Shown here: in pieces, positions 31,166 through 39,655 of the stretch
Numbering within the stretch: the first letter of the stretch is position 1
Layout: each line of letters begins with the position of its first letter
Origin: Antarcticimicrobium sediminis
GTDB lineage: Bacteria; Pseudomonadota; Alphaproteobacteria; Rhodobacterales; Rhodobacteraceae
DNA: 64,000 nt
NCBI RefSeq assembly: GCF_004348975.1
Contig: NZ_SMFP01000009.1
Span: 143,030-207,029 of the forward strand
Direction: 5' to 3'
Translations under genes and position numbers: made by a program
Notes under the pieces: generated by a model
Told to the model about the DNA's origin: nothing
Databases searched by the model: none
Seen by the model: the letters and a program-made list of their open reading frames with translations, nothing else

Positions 31166-33235
31166 ATGACCTCCACCATTCCGGTGCGCTTGGGCGCGTC
31201 TGCTTTACTGCTGTCTTCACTGTCCGGCATCGCCGTGGCACAGGCCACCCGACCCGACCCCGACGGCGAACTGATCTCGCTGCCGCCTATTACCGTCGAT
31301 GTCGAAACCGAGGTCGCCGGCGCGTCCTCCTATGAATTCGTCCCCGGCGGCATGAGCGTCGCCCCGGGCATAGATGGTGGCGAGGCGCTGCGCGCGGTGC
31401 CCGGCGTCACCGCCGGGCGCATGGGCGGGCATGCGCTTGAGATCATCATTCGCGGCCAGCAGCAGAACCAGCTCAACATCATCGACGCGGGGTCCTTCAC
31501 CTATGGTGGCTGCCCGAACCGGATGGACCCGCCGACCTCCACCGCCGCCCTGTCCCGTGCCGACCGCGTGGTGGTCGAACGCGGCTACAGCAGCGTAACC
31601 AATGGGCCTGGCGGCACCGGTGGTGCCGTGATCCTGGAGCGCGACGCCCCCGAACTGGCCGCAGACAAGCCGTGGGAAGCGGAGTTTCATTCCGGTTTCA
31701 GCTCGAACTCCGACACCAGCGAATTCGGCGGCACCGTCACCTTTGATCTGGGGCAGGGGTTCTACCTCAAGGGCTCTGCCGACAAACGCTCGGCGGGCAA
31801 CTATACCGACGGGTCCGGCACCGAAATCCGCAGCGCCTATGATCAGCAAAGCACCGGGCTGACGTTGGGCTATGCGAACAACGGTCTGGATCTGGCCTTT
31901 GATATCGAACGCGATCTGGCCGAGGATGTGCTCTTTGCCGGGGCTGGCATGGACAGCCCGCGCTCGGAAACCAATGTCTATCGCTTCCGTGGTGGTATCG
32001 ATCTGGACATGGGCGCGCTGCGCCGGATCGAGGGCAACCTCTATCGCACCGAGGTCGACCATGTGATGGACAACTATTCGCTGCGGCCGGTGGGCGCGAT
32101 GGCGATGCGCACGCCCACCACCTCGGACACCACCGGTGGCAAGATTGAGGCGCAACTGGATTTCGGCACCACTACCGCCAAGATCGGGGTCGATTATCAA
32201 TCCAACACCCGCAACGCGATGGCCTATGGCGGCATGCCGGTGATGATCCCGATGATCGAAGCCTCGAACCCGGCCACGGCGCGGTTCAACATCTGGCCGG
32301 ATGTCGAGATCGCCCAGACCGGCCTGTATGTCGAAACCGAAACCAAGCTCAGCCCGAGGGCGACCCTGCAACTGGGCCTGCGCTATGACCACGTCAAGGC
32401 GAGTGCCGGTGAGGCGGCCACGGTGCCTGGTGGCTCGCTGATGGCGCCCAACGCCTATTACACGGCGCAATATGGCACCACCTTCGACAGCGCCCGGACC
32501 GAGGACAACATCGGCGGGCTGGCGCGGCTGGAATATGCGCTCAGCGGCGAGACAACCCTGTTTGCCGGGCTATCGCGCTCGGTCCGCACGGCGGATGCCA
32601 ACGAACGCGCCATGGCGCGCAGCAATTGGGTCGGCAATCCCGACATTGCACCGGAAAAACACTACCAGCTTGATTTCGGTGTCGAGACCACGCGCGACAA
32701 TTGGAGCATGAACGCCTCGGTCTATGCCGATCATGTCGAGGATTTCATCCTGCGCGATGCCTTCTCGGTGGCCGGTGTGACCACCTATCGCAATGTCACG
32801 GCGCAATTGGCTGGGGTCGAGCTTTCGGGGGCGTGGGAGCGCAACGGCTTCATGATCGCGGGCGATGCGACCTATACCTATGGTCAAAACACGAGCGACG
32901 ACCGCGCTTTGGCGCAGATCCCGCCGCTGAACGGGCAGATCACGGCCTCCTACGGCCAGAATGCCTGGCGCGCGGGCGCGCGGGTAAACTGGGCCACCAG
33001 CCAGACCCGGATCGACGCGTCGCGTGATCCCGGCCAGACCCCGGGCTATGCCACGCTTGACCTGTTCGGCAGCTATGAGGTCAGCGAAAACGCCGTGCTT
33101 CTGGCCGGGGTCAACAACGTGACCGATGGCACCTATGCCAACCACCTGAGCCGATCGAACCTGTTCGACCCGGCCCTGACCCAGGTGAACGAGCCCGGCC
33201 GCAGCGTCTATATCAAGCTCGAGGCGCGGTTCTGA
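31166..33235 (+). CDS. oprC: TonB-dependent copper receptor, OprC/NosA type
   Basis: The 689-residue outer-membrane receptor has a signal peptide (LGASALLLSSLSGIAVAQA), a possible TonB box around ITVDV (42-46), a plug domain (GGEALRAVPGVTAGRMGGHA in part) and a 22-strand barrel ending in the terminal aromatic ARF. The OprC copper site is conserved: C116-x3-M120 in GGCPNRMDPP and H299-x-M301 in DHVMDN. The spacing is nearly that of P. aeruginosa OprC (Cys143/Met147, His323/Met325). It imports copper across the outer membrane with TonB energy. ATG 31166 follows AGGGA; an overlapping ATG at 31161 gives only two codons. A stem-loop follows the stop. Confidence 0.93.
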   Translation: MTSTIPVRLGASALLLSSLSGIAVAQATRPDPDGELISLPPITVDVETEVAGASSYEFVPGGMSVAPGIDGGEALRAVPGVTAGRMGGHALEIIIRGQQQNQLNIIDAGSFTYGGCPNRMDPPTSTAALSRADRVVVERGYSSVTNGPGGTGGAVILERDAPELAADKPWEAEFHSGFSSNSDTSEFGGTVTFDLGQGFYLKGSADKRSAGNYTDGSGTEIRSAYDQQSTGLTLGYANNGLDLAFDIERDLAEDVLFAGAGMDSPRSETNVYRFRGGIDLDMGALRRIEGNLYRTEVDHVMDNYSLRPVGAMAMRTPTTSDTTGGKIEAQLDFGTTTAKIGVDYQSNTRNAMAYGGMPVMIPMIEASNPATARFNIWPDVEIAQTGLYVETETKLSPRATLQLGLRYDHVKASAGEAATVPGGSLMAPNAYYTAQYGTTFDSARTEDNIGGLARLEYALSGETTLFAGLSRSVRTADANERAMARSNWVGNPDIAPEKHYQLDFGVETTRDNWSMNASVYADHVEDFILRDAFSVAGVTTYRNVTAQLAGVELSGAWERNGFMIAGDATYTYGQNTSDDRALAQIPPLNGQITASYGQNAWRAGARVNWATSQTRIDASRDPGQTPGYATLDLFGSYEVSENAVLLAGVNNVTDGTYANHLSRSNLFDPALTQVNEPGRSVYIKLEARF

Positions 33236-33248
33236 CGCGCGGTTCCAA

Positions 33249-33271
33249 GGGGGGCGGTGATCCTGCCCCCC
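33249..33271 (+). terminator. Probable terminator hairpin after oprC
   Basis: GGGGGGC (33249-33255) pairs with GCCCCCC (33265-33271) across a 9-base loop, 14 bases after the receptor stop. Only a short T-poor tail (TACTT) follows, so termination may be inefficient. Confidence 0.5.
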
Positions 33272-33328
33272 TACTTGCGACGCGGCGGGCCTTGATGCGA
33301 TGATCGAATTCGAACCGGAGGAGTGAGC

Positions 33329-34120
33329 ATGCAGCAGGCACAGGATTTTCTGGATGAGAGCGAGGCGCTGGCGGCGTTGCTGGCCGACCTGCCCGATGCG
33401 GATTGGGGGCGCGCAACCCAGTTCAAGGGTTGGACTGTGAACGATGTAATCGTGCATCTGTATTTCTGGAACCGCGCGGCCGACCTGTCGCTGAGCGACC
33501 CCGACGAGTTCGACGCCCGCATCGGCAAGGCCCTGCCGGACATGATGAAACGCGGCATGCGCACGTTCGAGAATGCCGCCGTACCCCAGCGTGGCACGGC
33601 CCTGTTCACGGCATGGCAGACACAATATCGCGACATGGCAACGCGCTGGGCGCAGGTCGATCCCAAAACGCGGGTGAAATGGGCCGGGCCGGACATGTCG
33701 GCGCGCTCTTCCATCACCGCGCGGCAGATGGAGACATGGGCCCACGGGCAAGAGCTTTTTGACCTGCTGGGGGTGGCGCGGCCGGTGGCTGAGCGGATTC
33801 GCAATATCGTGGTTCTGGGCGTGAATACATTTGGCTGGTCGCACAAGGCGCAGGGGCTGCAAGTGCCGGAACAGATGCCGCGCCTGCGCCTGACCGCGCC
33901 CTCTGGCGTGATCTGGGACTATGGCGATCCGACATCATCCGACCTGATCGAAGGCGCGGCGGTGGAGTTTGCCCAGGTGGTCACCCAGACCCGCAACATC
34001 GCCGATACGGCGCTCAGGGTCTCCGGCCCGGTGGCGCGGCGCTGGATGGAGACGGCGCAATGCTTTGCCGGGGGCCAGGAAACGCCGCCCAAGCCCGGGA
34101 CTCGTTTCGTTGCGGGTTAA
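33329..34120 (+). CDS. TIGR03084-type DinB/maleylpyruvate-isomerase-fold protein
   Basis: This 263-residue protein has the four-helix DinB_2/MDMPI fold: an N-terminal helix MQQAQDFLDESEALAALL, then FKGWTVNDVIVHLYFWN with the first metal His, TARQMETWAHGQELFDLLG with the second His, and a C-terminal SCP2-like part. Such enzymes bind a divalent metal through three His and use thiol cofactors; the actual reaction of the TIGR03084 group is not known to me. ATG 33329 is chosen for the strong GGAGGAG seven bases ahead. It stands between the copper receptor and a convergent CDF exporter, possibly with its own promoter. Confidence 0.82.
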   Translation: MQQAQDFLDESEALAALLADLPDADWGRATQFKGWTVNDVIVHLYFWNRAADLSLSDPDEFDARIGKALPDMMKRGMRTFENAAVPQRGTALFTAWQTQYRDMATRWAQVDPKTRVKWAGPDMSARSSITARQMETWAHGQELFDLLGVARPVAERIRNIVVLGVNTFGWSHKAQGLQVPEQMPRLRLTAPSGVIWDYGDPTSSDLIEGAAVEFAQVVTQTRNIADTALRVSGPVARRWMETAQCFAGGQETPPKPGTRFVAG

Positions 34121-34141
34121 GGCTGCGCGGATCGCTGACGT

Positions 34142-35068
34142 CTAAACCGCGACCTTTGCCCCTACGGGCGCTTGCGCATCGCAGGTAAAGGCAGCATCGC
34201 AGCCGACGGTCTCCAATTGGATCGTCACGTGGTTGATGCCGAAATCCTCTTCCAACTCGTGGGACAGGTGGTGGATCAACGCGTCGCCGTCCTCCCCCGT
34301 CCAGACGAGATGAACCGACAGCGCGGTCCGGGTGGTCGAAAGCGCCCAGATATGCAGGTCATGAACATTGCTGACGCCGGGCTGGTTGCTCAGCCAGTCG
34401 ACAAGGGCCTGACGGTCGATGTCCTCGGGCACCCCGTCAAGCTCCAGCCTGAGCGAGTCGCGCAGCAGGCCCCAAGCCGTTATCGCGATCACGAGGCTGA
34501 CGCCAATCGCCACCACCGGGTCAAGCCATGTCCAGCCGGTCAGCAGAATGCCTGCGGCGGCCACCACCACGGCCACCGACACCAGCGCATCCGCGGCCAT
34601 ATGCAGGAACGCACCCTTGGCATTCAGATCGCCCTTTTGCGAGCGCATGAACAACAGTGCCGATCCGGTGTTGACCGCAATCCCGATCAGCGCGACCCAC
34701 AAGATCGTGCCGCCGGGCAGATCGACCGGCGTGCCGAACCTGTGCGCCGCCTCCCAGATCACCAGCACGACGCCGATCAGGATGGCAACGGCGTTGAGCA
34801 TCGCCGCCAAGATCGTGGCGCGCCCATAGCCAAAGGTATAGGTGCTGCTGCCGACACGTTTGGCCAGAACCGTCGCGCCCCAAGCGATCAGCAACCCCGC
34901 CACATCGGTCAGGTTATGCGCCGCATCCGCCAGCAGTGCCAGCGACTCGGTCAGGAACCCTGCCGCGCCCTCGATAAGGACATAGCCACTGTTCAGCCCC
35001 ACCGCCCAGCGGAAAGCCGGCCCAAGATCGGCCGGGACGGTGTGCTCGTGGGCGTGATCATGTGGCAT
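34142..35068 (-). CDS. Cation diffusion facilitator (CDF) family metal exporter
   Basis: The 308-residue protein starts MPHDHAHEHTV (AGGAAGGA upstream), the His-rich start being a metal-gathering segment. Six TM helices carry the CDF metal sites: LLADAAHNLTDVAGLL (H/D in TM2) and LHMAADALVSVAVVV (H/D in TM5), the HxxxD pattern selecting zinc, cobalt or cadmium. A C-terminal cytoplasmic domain (VSNVHDLHIWALST) dimerises. It exports divalent metal by proton antiport. It is convergent with the DinB-like gene and 129 bases downstream of the TetR gene stop. A 17-codon upstream extension was rejected. Confidence 0.93.
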   Translation of the reverse strand: MPHDHAHEHTVPADLGPAFRWAVGLNSGYVLIEGAAGFLTESLALLADAAHNLTDVAGLLIAWGATVLAKRVGSSTYTFGYGRATILAAMLNAVAILIGVVLVIWEAAHRFGTPVDLPGGTILWVALIGIAVNTGSALLFMRSQKGDLNAKGAFLHMAADALVSVAVVVAAAGILLTGWTWLDPVVAIGVSLVIAITAWGLLRDSLRLELDGVPEDIDRQALVDWLSNQPGVSNVHDLHIWALSTTRTALSVHLVWTGEDGDALIHHLSHELEEDFGINHVTIQLETVGCDAAFTCDAQAPVGAKVAV

Positions 35069-35197
35069 CGCTCGGTCCTTCCTCCGGTTTGCGCCGGAAA
35101 GCTTGGTCGTATCGGTCACTGTCTTGCAAAGGGTGTCGTCTTTTTAAGGGGGACGTTGCAAGGGGACAAAACGCGCGTGACGGGCGGGGGAGGGGCG

Positions 35198-35851
35198 TTA
35201 CTCCGGCCCTGAACGGAGCGCCCTGAGCGTGAAATCTGTGCATTTATCCGACCAGTCTGCCAAGGTTGCGGCGGGTCCTTCATACTGGGGGTCAAGGATG
35301 GCGGCCCTCTGTGCGCCATTTATCAGACTGCGCAACAGGGCTGCCGCTTCTTCGACGTCGGCCCCTTCAACGCCCGACAAAGCGGAACAAAGCGCCACAA
35401 AACGTCGATCAAACGCCTCGGCAACCTGTTGGATCGAGGACAGGAATTTGTCGCGAAACTCTGGAAACTTGGCTTGTTCGGACAGAACCGCGCGGGCCGT
35501 CAGCACCCCGTTCTTGCCGAGCACAAGCTGCGTATAGGCCCGGGCCAATGCCCGAATCGCGCTTTCGGGGGTTGTCGCCTCAAAGGGCTCGTTGAGATGC
35601 GCGATCCCGGTTTCGATCGCGTGGTCTGCCACAAGCCGAAACAGGCTCGCCTTGTTCGAAACCGTCTTGTAGATCGTGCGCGTCGACATCCCCGCCTGTT
35701 TTGCCACGGCTTCGATGCTGGTGCCGGAATAGCCCTTGGTCAGGAACGCAGCCCGCGCTGCCTTGATCAAAAGAGCGTGAGTTTCCTTCTCCGTGCGCAG
35801 CGTCGGGCGGCCTCGGGACCGCTTTTTCGGGGTCGCTTTCTGGTCGGTCAT
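35198..35851 (-). CDS. TetR family transcriptional regulator
   Basis: The 217-residue protein has a basic N-terminal arm (KKRSRGRPTLRTEKE) and a TetR HTH at about 25-70 (LIKAARAAFLTKGYSGTSIEAVAKQAGMSTRTIYKTVSNKASLF in three parts: FLTKGYSGTSIEAVAKQAG, STRTIYKTVSNK, ASLF). A C-terminal TetR_C domain of the AcrR type follows. It is divergent from the HlyD/ABC-2 operon, and inverted repeats based on TTTTCCTAAAT sit in the 200-base gap near both starts, so it probably represses both directions. Ligands are likely hydrophobic toxins or drugs, as an inference. Confidence 0.92.
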   Translation of the reverse strand: MTDQKATPKKRSRGRPTLRTEKETHALLIKAARAAFLTKGYSGTSIEAVAKQAGMSTRTIYKTVSNKASLFRLVADHAIETGIAHLNEPFEATTPESAIRALARAYTQLVLGKNGVLTARAVLSEQAKFPEFRDKFLSSIQQVAEAFDRRFVALCSALSGVEGADVEEAAALLRSLINGAQRAAILDPQYEGPAATLADWSDKCTDFTLRALRSGPE

Positions 35852-35877
35852 GTCGGGCTCCTCTTGGACCTTATTAT

Positions 35878-35899
35878 AAAAACGGATGTTTTCCTAAAT
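35878..35899. promoter_or_regulatory. Putative TetR operator, regulator-proximal
   Basis: AAAAAC-GGAT-GTTTTCCTAAAT: AAAAC and GTTTT form an inverted repeat, and TTTTCCTAAAT is repeated exactly at 36015-36025. It lies 27 bases upstream of the tetR-type start. Confidence 0.45.
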
Positions 35900-35977
35900 C
35901 AAGGTGAACCGGTCCGGGGCAGGTATGCGCCCATCATGCACCCGTCATGCCCCCGTGTTGGGCTGTGCATTTTGGCA

Positions 35978-36025
35978 TTGACTTACGCGCTGGAATGAAT
36001 TTAGAAAATTGCTCTTTTCCTAAAT
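35978..36025 (+). promoter_or_regulatory. Putative promoter with TetR operator for the HlyD/ABC-2 operon
   Basis: TTGACT (35978-35983) is followed 16 bases later by TTTAGA (36000-36005). Over the latter lies an inverted repeat, ATTTAG-AAAA (35999-36008) with TTTT-CCTAAAT (36015-36025), six bases apart and interrupted by one extra C. The operator overlaps the -10, suiting repression. Confidence 0.5.
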
Positions 36026-36051
36026 GTATCCCAGAGTCCCGAGGTCGATCA

Positions 36052-37050
36052 ATGAACGTGAATAGAACCGCAGTTATCGCTGTGCTCGCCGTTGCCGCGG
36101 CCGCTGGCTATCTGGTCTGGACGGTGCGTCAGCCTGCGACCTATCTGGTGCAGGGAGAGGTCGAGGCGACGCGCATCGATCTGTCCGCGATGATCACGGC
36201 GCGGGTGTCGCAGACGCCGGTCGGTGTCGGGGACCGCGTTAGCGCTGGTGATATCGTGGTGAACATGGAAAGCGCGCAGCTTGATGCGCAGCTTGCGACC
36301 GCGCAGGCCGCCTTTGATGTTGCCAAGGCCAATCGCGATCTGGCCTATTCGACCCGCCCGGAAACGATTGCCGCAGCCGAGGCGCAATTGGCGAAGGCCG
36401 AAGCGGATGTGACCTTGGCGCAAAGCAGTTTCGACAGGATTACCCAATTGCGCAGCGGTTCGGTTGTGTCGCAGGCCGGGTTCGATCAATCCGCCAACGC
36501 GCTGACCGCCGCAATTCAGGCGCAAGCCGCGGCAAAGGCCAATCTCGATCAGGCGCGCAACGGGGCCAGTGCGGAACAAAAAGCGGTTGCCGACGCGCAG
36601 GTGTCGCAAGCCGAAGCCAATGTGATGCAAATCAAGGCAAACGTTGACGAAAAGACTGTTGTTTCCCCCATTGACGGCGAGGTGACGACGCGCACCTCGG
36701 AAGTGGGAAAGCTTTTCAGTGCGGGCGCGCCACTGATCTCGATCGTCGATATCGATCACGCGTGGTTCACCTTCAACCTGCGCGAAGATCTGCTGGAAGG
36801 ATTGAAAATCGGGCAGCCGTTGGAGGTGCGCGTGCCGGCCTTGGGCAAGGGCACAGCGTCCATAGATGCAACGATCACCGCCATCAACGTTCAGGGCAGC
36901 TATGCCAACTGGCGGGCCACCAAAGCCACCGGAGATTTTGATCTTCGGACCTTTTCGGTGCGCGCCGAACCGGTTGAACAGGTCGATGGTTTGCGCCCGG
37001 GGATGAGCGTTCTTGTCGATTGGCCCGCCACGACCCGCAGCGGTCTGTGA
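36052..37050 (+). CDS. HlyD family periplasmic adaptor (membrane fusion protein)
   Basis: This 332-residue protein has one N-terminal TM anchor (AVIAVLAVAAAAGYLVW), a barrel-sandwich half motif (GEVEATRIDLSAMITARVSQ in part, then GDRVSAGDIVVNMES), a long alpha-hairpin coiled coil (residues about 75-195, Ala/Gln-rich), and the return half VVSPIDGEVTTRTSEVGKLF. The beta-barrel segment IVDIDHAWFTFNLREDLLEGLKIG resembles the YhiI/EmrA group (core DHAWFTFNLRED). It links inner-membrane pumps to an outer-membrane channel. ATG 36052 follows GAGG. The next gene starts 4 bases after its stop. No outer-membrane TolC-like factor is present here. Confidence 0.92.
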   Translation: MNVNRTAVIAVLAVAAAAGYLVWTVRQPATYLVQGEVEATRIDLSAMITARVSQTPVGVGDRVSAGDIVVNMESAQLDAQLATAQAAFDVAKANRDLAYSTRPETIAAAEAQLAKAEADVTLAQSSFDRITQLRSGSVVSQAGFDQSANALTAAIQAQAAAKANLDQARNGASAEQKAVADAQVSQAEANVMQIKANVDEKTVVSPIDGEVTTRTSEVGKLFSAGAPLISIVDIDHAWFTFNLREDLLEGLKIGQPLEVRVPALGKGTASIDATITAINVQGSYANWRATKATGDFDLRTFSVRAEPVEQVDGLRPGMSVLVDWPATTRSGL

Positions 37051-37054
37051 TCGC

Positions 37055-38314
37055 GTGGCACATCCGCATCTTCCACCCGGCTTCCGGCGCATCTTGCGGC
37101 GGGAATTGCACCAGATCGCAACGCGCCCTGCGCTTGCCTTCATGCTGGTGCCGCTGCCGCTGATCCTGTTCTTCGCACTGGCAGCGGTCTTTGCGCCGGG
37201 GCTGCCGCGTGATTTGCCCGTCGCGGTGGTGAATCTGGATGGCTCGCCCCTGTCGCGGCAGGTCGTGCGCATGGTCGATGCCGCTGCGGATGTCGAGGTT
37301 GTCGAGCAGCTTACGACGCTCACCGAAGCGCGTCAGGCGCTGGTGGCGCAGCGCGCTTATGCGATCCTGATGATCCCGGCCGAGATGGAGCATGATCTGT
37401 TGCTGGGGCAACGACCGGAGATCGTGATTTTCTCCAACAGCCAATTGCTGACGGCGGGGGGCATCGTCGCGCGCAGCATGCGCACGTCGGTCGCGACCTT
37501 CTCGGCAGGGGTATCGCTGCGCCTGCTCGAGGCGCAGGGCATCGGCACCGACGTGGCGATGGATTTGCTGACGCCGATCCCGGTGCAACAAAGCCCGCTG
37601 TTCAACCCCTCGCTCGATTACATCCAGTTCCTGTTGTCCTCGGTCATGCCGACCGTGATGCAGATCTTCATCTGTGCCACGGCGGTCTTGTCGTTCTCGC
37701 GCGAACATCATTCGTCGAACGGGATGGCGCGGCTGTTGCGGCTGTCGGGCACGCCGACCCGCGCCATTCTGGGCAAGCTTCTGCCCTATACCATCATGGG
37801 CTCGCTCGTGATGCTGATTGGCGACGTGGTGCTGTTCAGCTTCTTTGGCGCAAGCTTTCGCGGCAATATCTTCGTGTTCTTCCTCAACGGGTTCATGTTC
37901 ATTCTGGCCTGTCAGGCGCTGGGCGCCTTCCTTGCCCTGCTGGCAAAGGACACGACAAACGGCCTTGGGATGATGGGTCTTCTCGTTGCGCCGTCGTTCG
38001 GCTTTGCCGGGGTCAGCTTTCCGCGCTTTGGCATGACGCTGTTTGCGCAGGGCTGGGCCGCGATCATACCGCTGACCCCCTATCTTGAGGTGCGCACCGA
38101 TCAGACATTGCGCGGCGCGCCGTTGGAATACTCGATCCCGTCTCTGCTGTGGTTGCTGGCGCAGCTCGTGGTGTTCGCGGGCCTGTTGTGGATTATGACC
38201 TACAAGACCATGCGCGCCACGCCAGCGGCCGAGGAAAACGGCGTTCCCGACCTCGCCGCCGAACCCCAAGCCACCGTAAACCAAACCACCGACATCCAGG
38301 AGGGCAGGGCATGA
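37055..38314 (+). CDS. ABC-2 type permease 1 (YhhJ-like)
   Basis: The protein has about 419 residues from a GTG at 37055; an overlapping TTG at 37013 is an alternative, so the start is uncertain. It follows the ABC2_membrane_3 layout: N-terminal TM (FMLVPLPLILFFALAAVF), a large periplasmic domain (LPVAVVNLDGSPLSRQVVRM), then five TM helices with LLRLSGTPTRAILGKLLPY, the amphipathic coupling segment that normally contacts an ATPase. The paralogous second permease overlaps its stop by 4 bases. There is no nucleotide-binding domain in this protein or operon. It probably forms a heterodimeric exporter membrane core with the next gene product. Confidence 0.88.
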   Translation: MAHPHLPPGFRRILRRELHQIATRPALAFMLVPLPLILFFALAAVFAPGLPRDLPVAVVNLDGSPLSRQVVRMVDAAADVEVVEQLTTLTEARQALVAQRAYAILMIPAEMEHDLLLGQRPEIVIFSNSQLLTAGGIVARSMRTSVATFSAGVSLRLLEAQGIGTDVAMDLLTPIPVQQSPLFNPSLDYIQFLLSSVMPTVMQIFICATAVLSFSREHHSSNGMARLLRLSGTPTRAILGKLLPYTIMGSLVMLIGDVVLFSFFGASFRGNIFVFFLNGFMFILACQALGAFLALLAKDTTNGLGMMGLLVAPSFGFAGVSFPRFGMTLFAQGWAAIIPLTPYLEVRTDQTLRGAPLEYSIPSLLWLLAQLVVFAGLLWIMTYKTMRATPAAEENGVPDLAAEPQATVNQTTDIQEGRA

Positions 38315-39444
38315 GCAAGCTGCGCAGCTTTTTCTCCGACGTCCTCGGGGCGCTTCGCAGGCTGTTGGGGGACGAGAACGCGCGATCCACGATGATCGTC
38401 GGCATCCTGATCTATAGCGTCCTGTATCCGCAGCCCTATGTCGGTGAGGTATTGCGCGACGTGCCCGTCGTGGTGATCGATCAAGACAACTCCAGCGCCA
38501 GCCGAACCTTTGTGCGCGAGATGGACGTGACCGAATGGGTCGATGTCACCCTGTCGGTGTCCAATATGGACGTCGCACGGGACGCGTTCTTTCGGCGCGA
38601 TGTCTACGGTGTCGTTGTCATTCCCGACGGGTTCGAGGCGGACATTCTGGCAAGCCGCCCTTCGCCGGTGGCGGCCTTTGGTGATGGCAGCTATCTGTTG
38701 ATCTACTCCAATGTGGTCAAGGCCGTCGCGACAGTGGCGGGCACGATGGGGGCTCAGGTGAATTACGCGCGCCTCACCGCGAGGGGGGTGGATGACGGTC
38801 TCGCGCGCACCCTGCTGTCCCCTGTGGCGGTGACCAGCGTGTCTGTGTTCAACCCGCAAGGGGGCTACGCCAGCTATGTGGTTCCTGCGGCCTTTGTTCT
38901 GATCCTGCAACAGACCCTTATGATGGGGATCGGTCTGTTGCACGCGGGCCGCAAGCTGCCCTCCGGTCGTCGAATGTGGGCCACGATCCTTGCCTATCTT
39001 GGCTTGTATCTGCTGTGGGTCATGTTCACGCAGATGTTGCTGCCGTTTCTCTATAGCATTCCGCGCACCGGCGATCTTGGAACGCTGCTTTTGCTTGCGG
39101 TGCCGTTCCTGTGTGCCTGCATCGCAATGGGTTTTGCCATCGCTCTGGCCATTCCGTGGCGCGAAGGGGTGGTGTTCTTCCTCGTGGTGATGGGGATGCC
39201 GTTGTTCTTTCTCTCAGGGATTTCCTGGCCCGTTGAAATGATCCCGGAGTACCTGCATGACCTGTCGCTGCTTGTGCCGTCGTCCTCGGCCATCTCGGCC
39301 TTTGTCGCTGTCGATCAGATGGGGGCCACGGCGCATGACATTGCAGGCGCCATACAAACGCAGGTTGCTCTGGCGTTCGGCTATACGGCTTTGGCCGTCG
39401 GACTTGCCCGGCTGACCCGCAAGACGCGAAAGCAGCCGATCTAA
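38311..39444 (+). CDS. ABC-2 type permease 2 (YhhJ-like)
   Basis: This 377-residue paralogue of the previous protein starts MSKLRSFFSDVL, with AGGAGGG ahead and an ATGA overlap. TM1 is MIVGILIYSVLYPQPYV; the periplasmic domain has DVPVVVIDQDNSSASRTFVR (core VVIDQDNSSASR); five TM helices follow, with GLLHAGRKLPSGRRMWAT in the coupling position and SGISWPVEMIP between TM5 and TM6, typical of ABC-2 exporters. With HlyD it resembles the yhiI-yhhJ arrangement, but the RbbA-like ATPase is missing. The 211 bases after it contain no gene. An unlinked ATPase must serve it if it is an ABC exporter. Confidence 0.9.
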   Translation: MSKLRSFFSDVLGALRRLLGDENARSTMIVGILIYSVLYPQPYVGEVLRDVPVVVIDQDNSSASRTFVREMDVTEWVDVTLSVSNMDVARDAFFRRDVYGVVVIPDGFEADILASRPSPVAAFGDGSYLLIYSNVVKAVATVAGTMGAQVNYARLTARGVDDGLARTLLSPVAVTSVSVFNPQGGYASYVVPAAFVLILQQTLMMGIGLLHAGRKLPSGRRMWATILAYLGLYLLWVMFTQMLLPFLYSIPRTGDLGTLLLLAVPFLCACIAMGFAIALAIPWREGVVFFLVVMGMPLFFLSGISWPVEMIPEYLHDLSLLVPSSSAISAFVAVDQMGATAHDIAGAIQTQVALAFGYTALAVGLARLTRKTRKQPI

Positions 39445-39655
39445 GCCTGTCCAGGCCGGAAAAACGGAGCGTAAACGCGGCGGTCTTGTCACGACCGGGT
39501 GGTCACCTCGCCGCGCTCATGTCCGTCGGGGAGGCTGGCGCGGCAACTGATCCCTTGACCCTTGCCGCCCACGCGGCCATGAAACGGGCCACTGCATACG
39601 GGCAGGCCCAGCCGCCCGCCCCCCAATACACCCGACCCAAGATGAAGGAGCCACC

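Noticed and set aside
30506..33235. A 909-codon version of the TonB receptor
   Set aside because: The first 220 codons are the out-of-frame complement of the DUF2946 gene; signal peptide and ribosome site fix the start at 31166.
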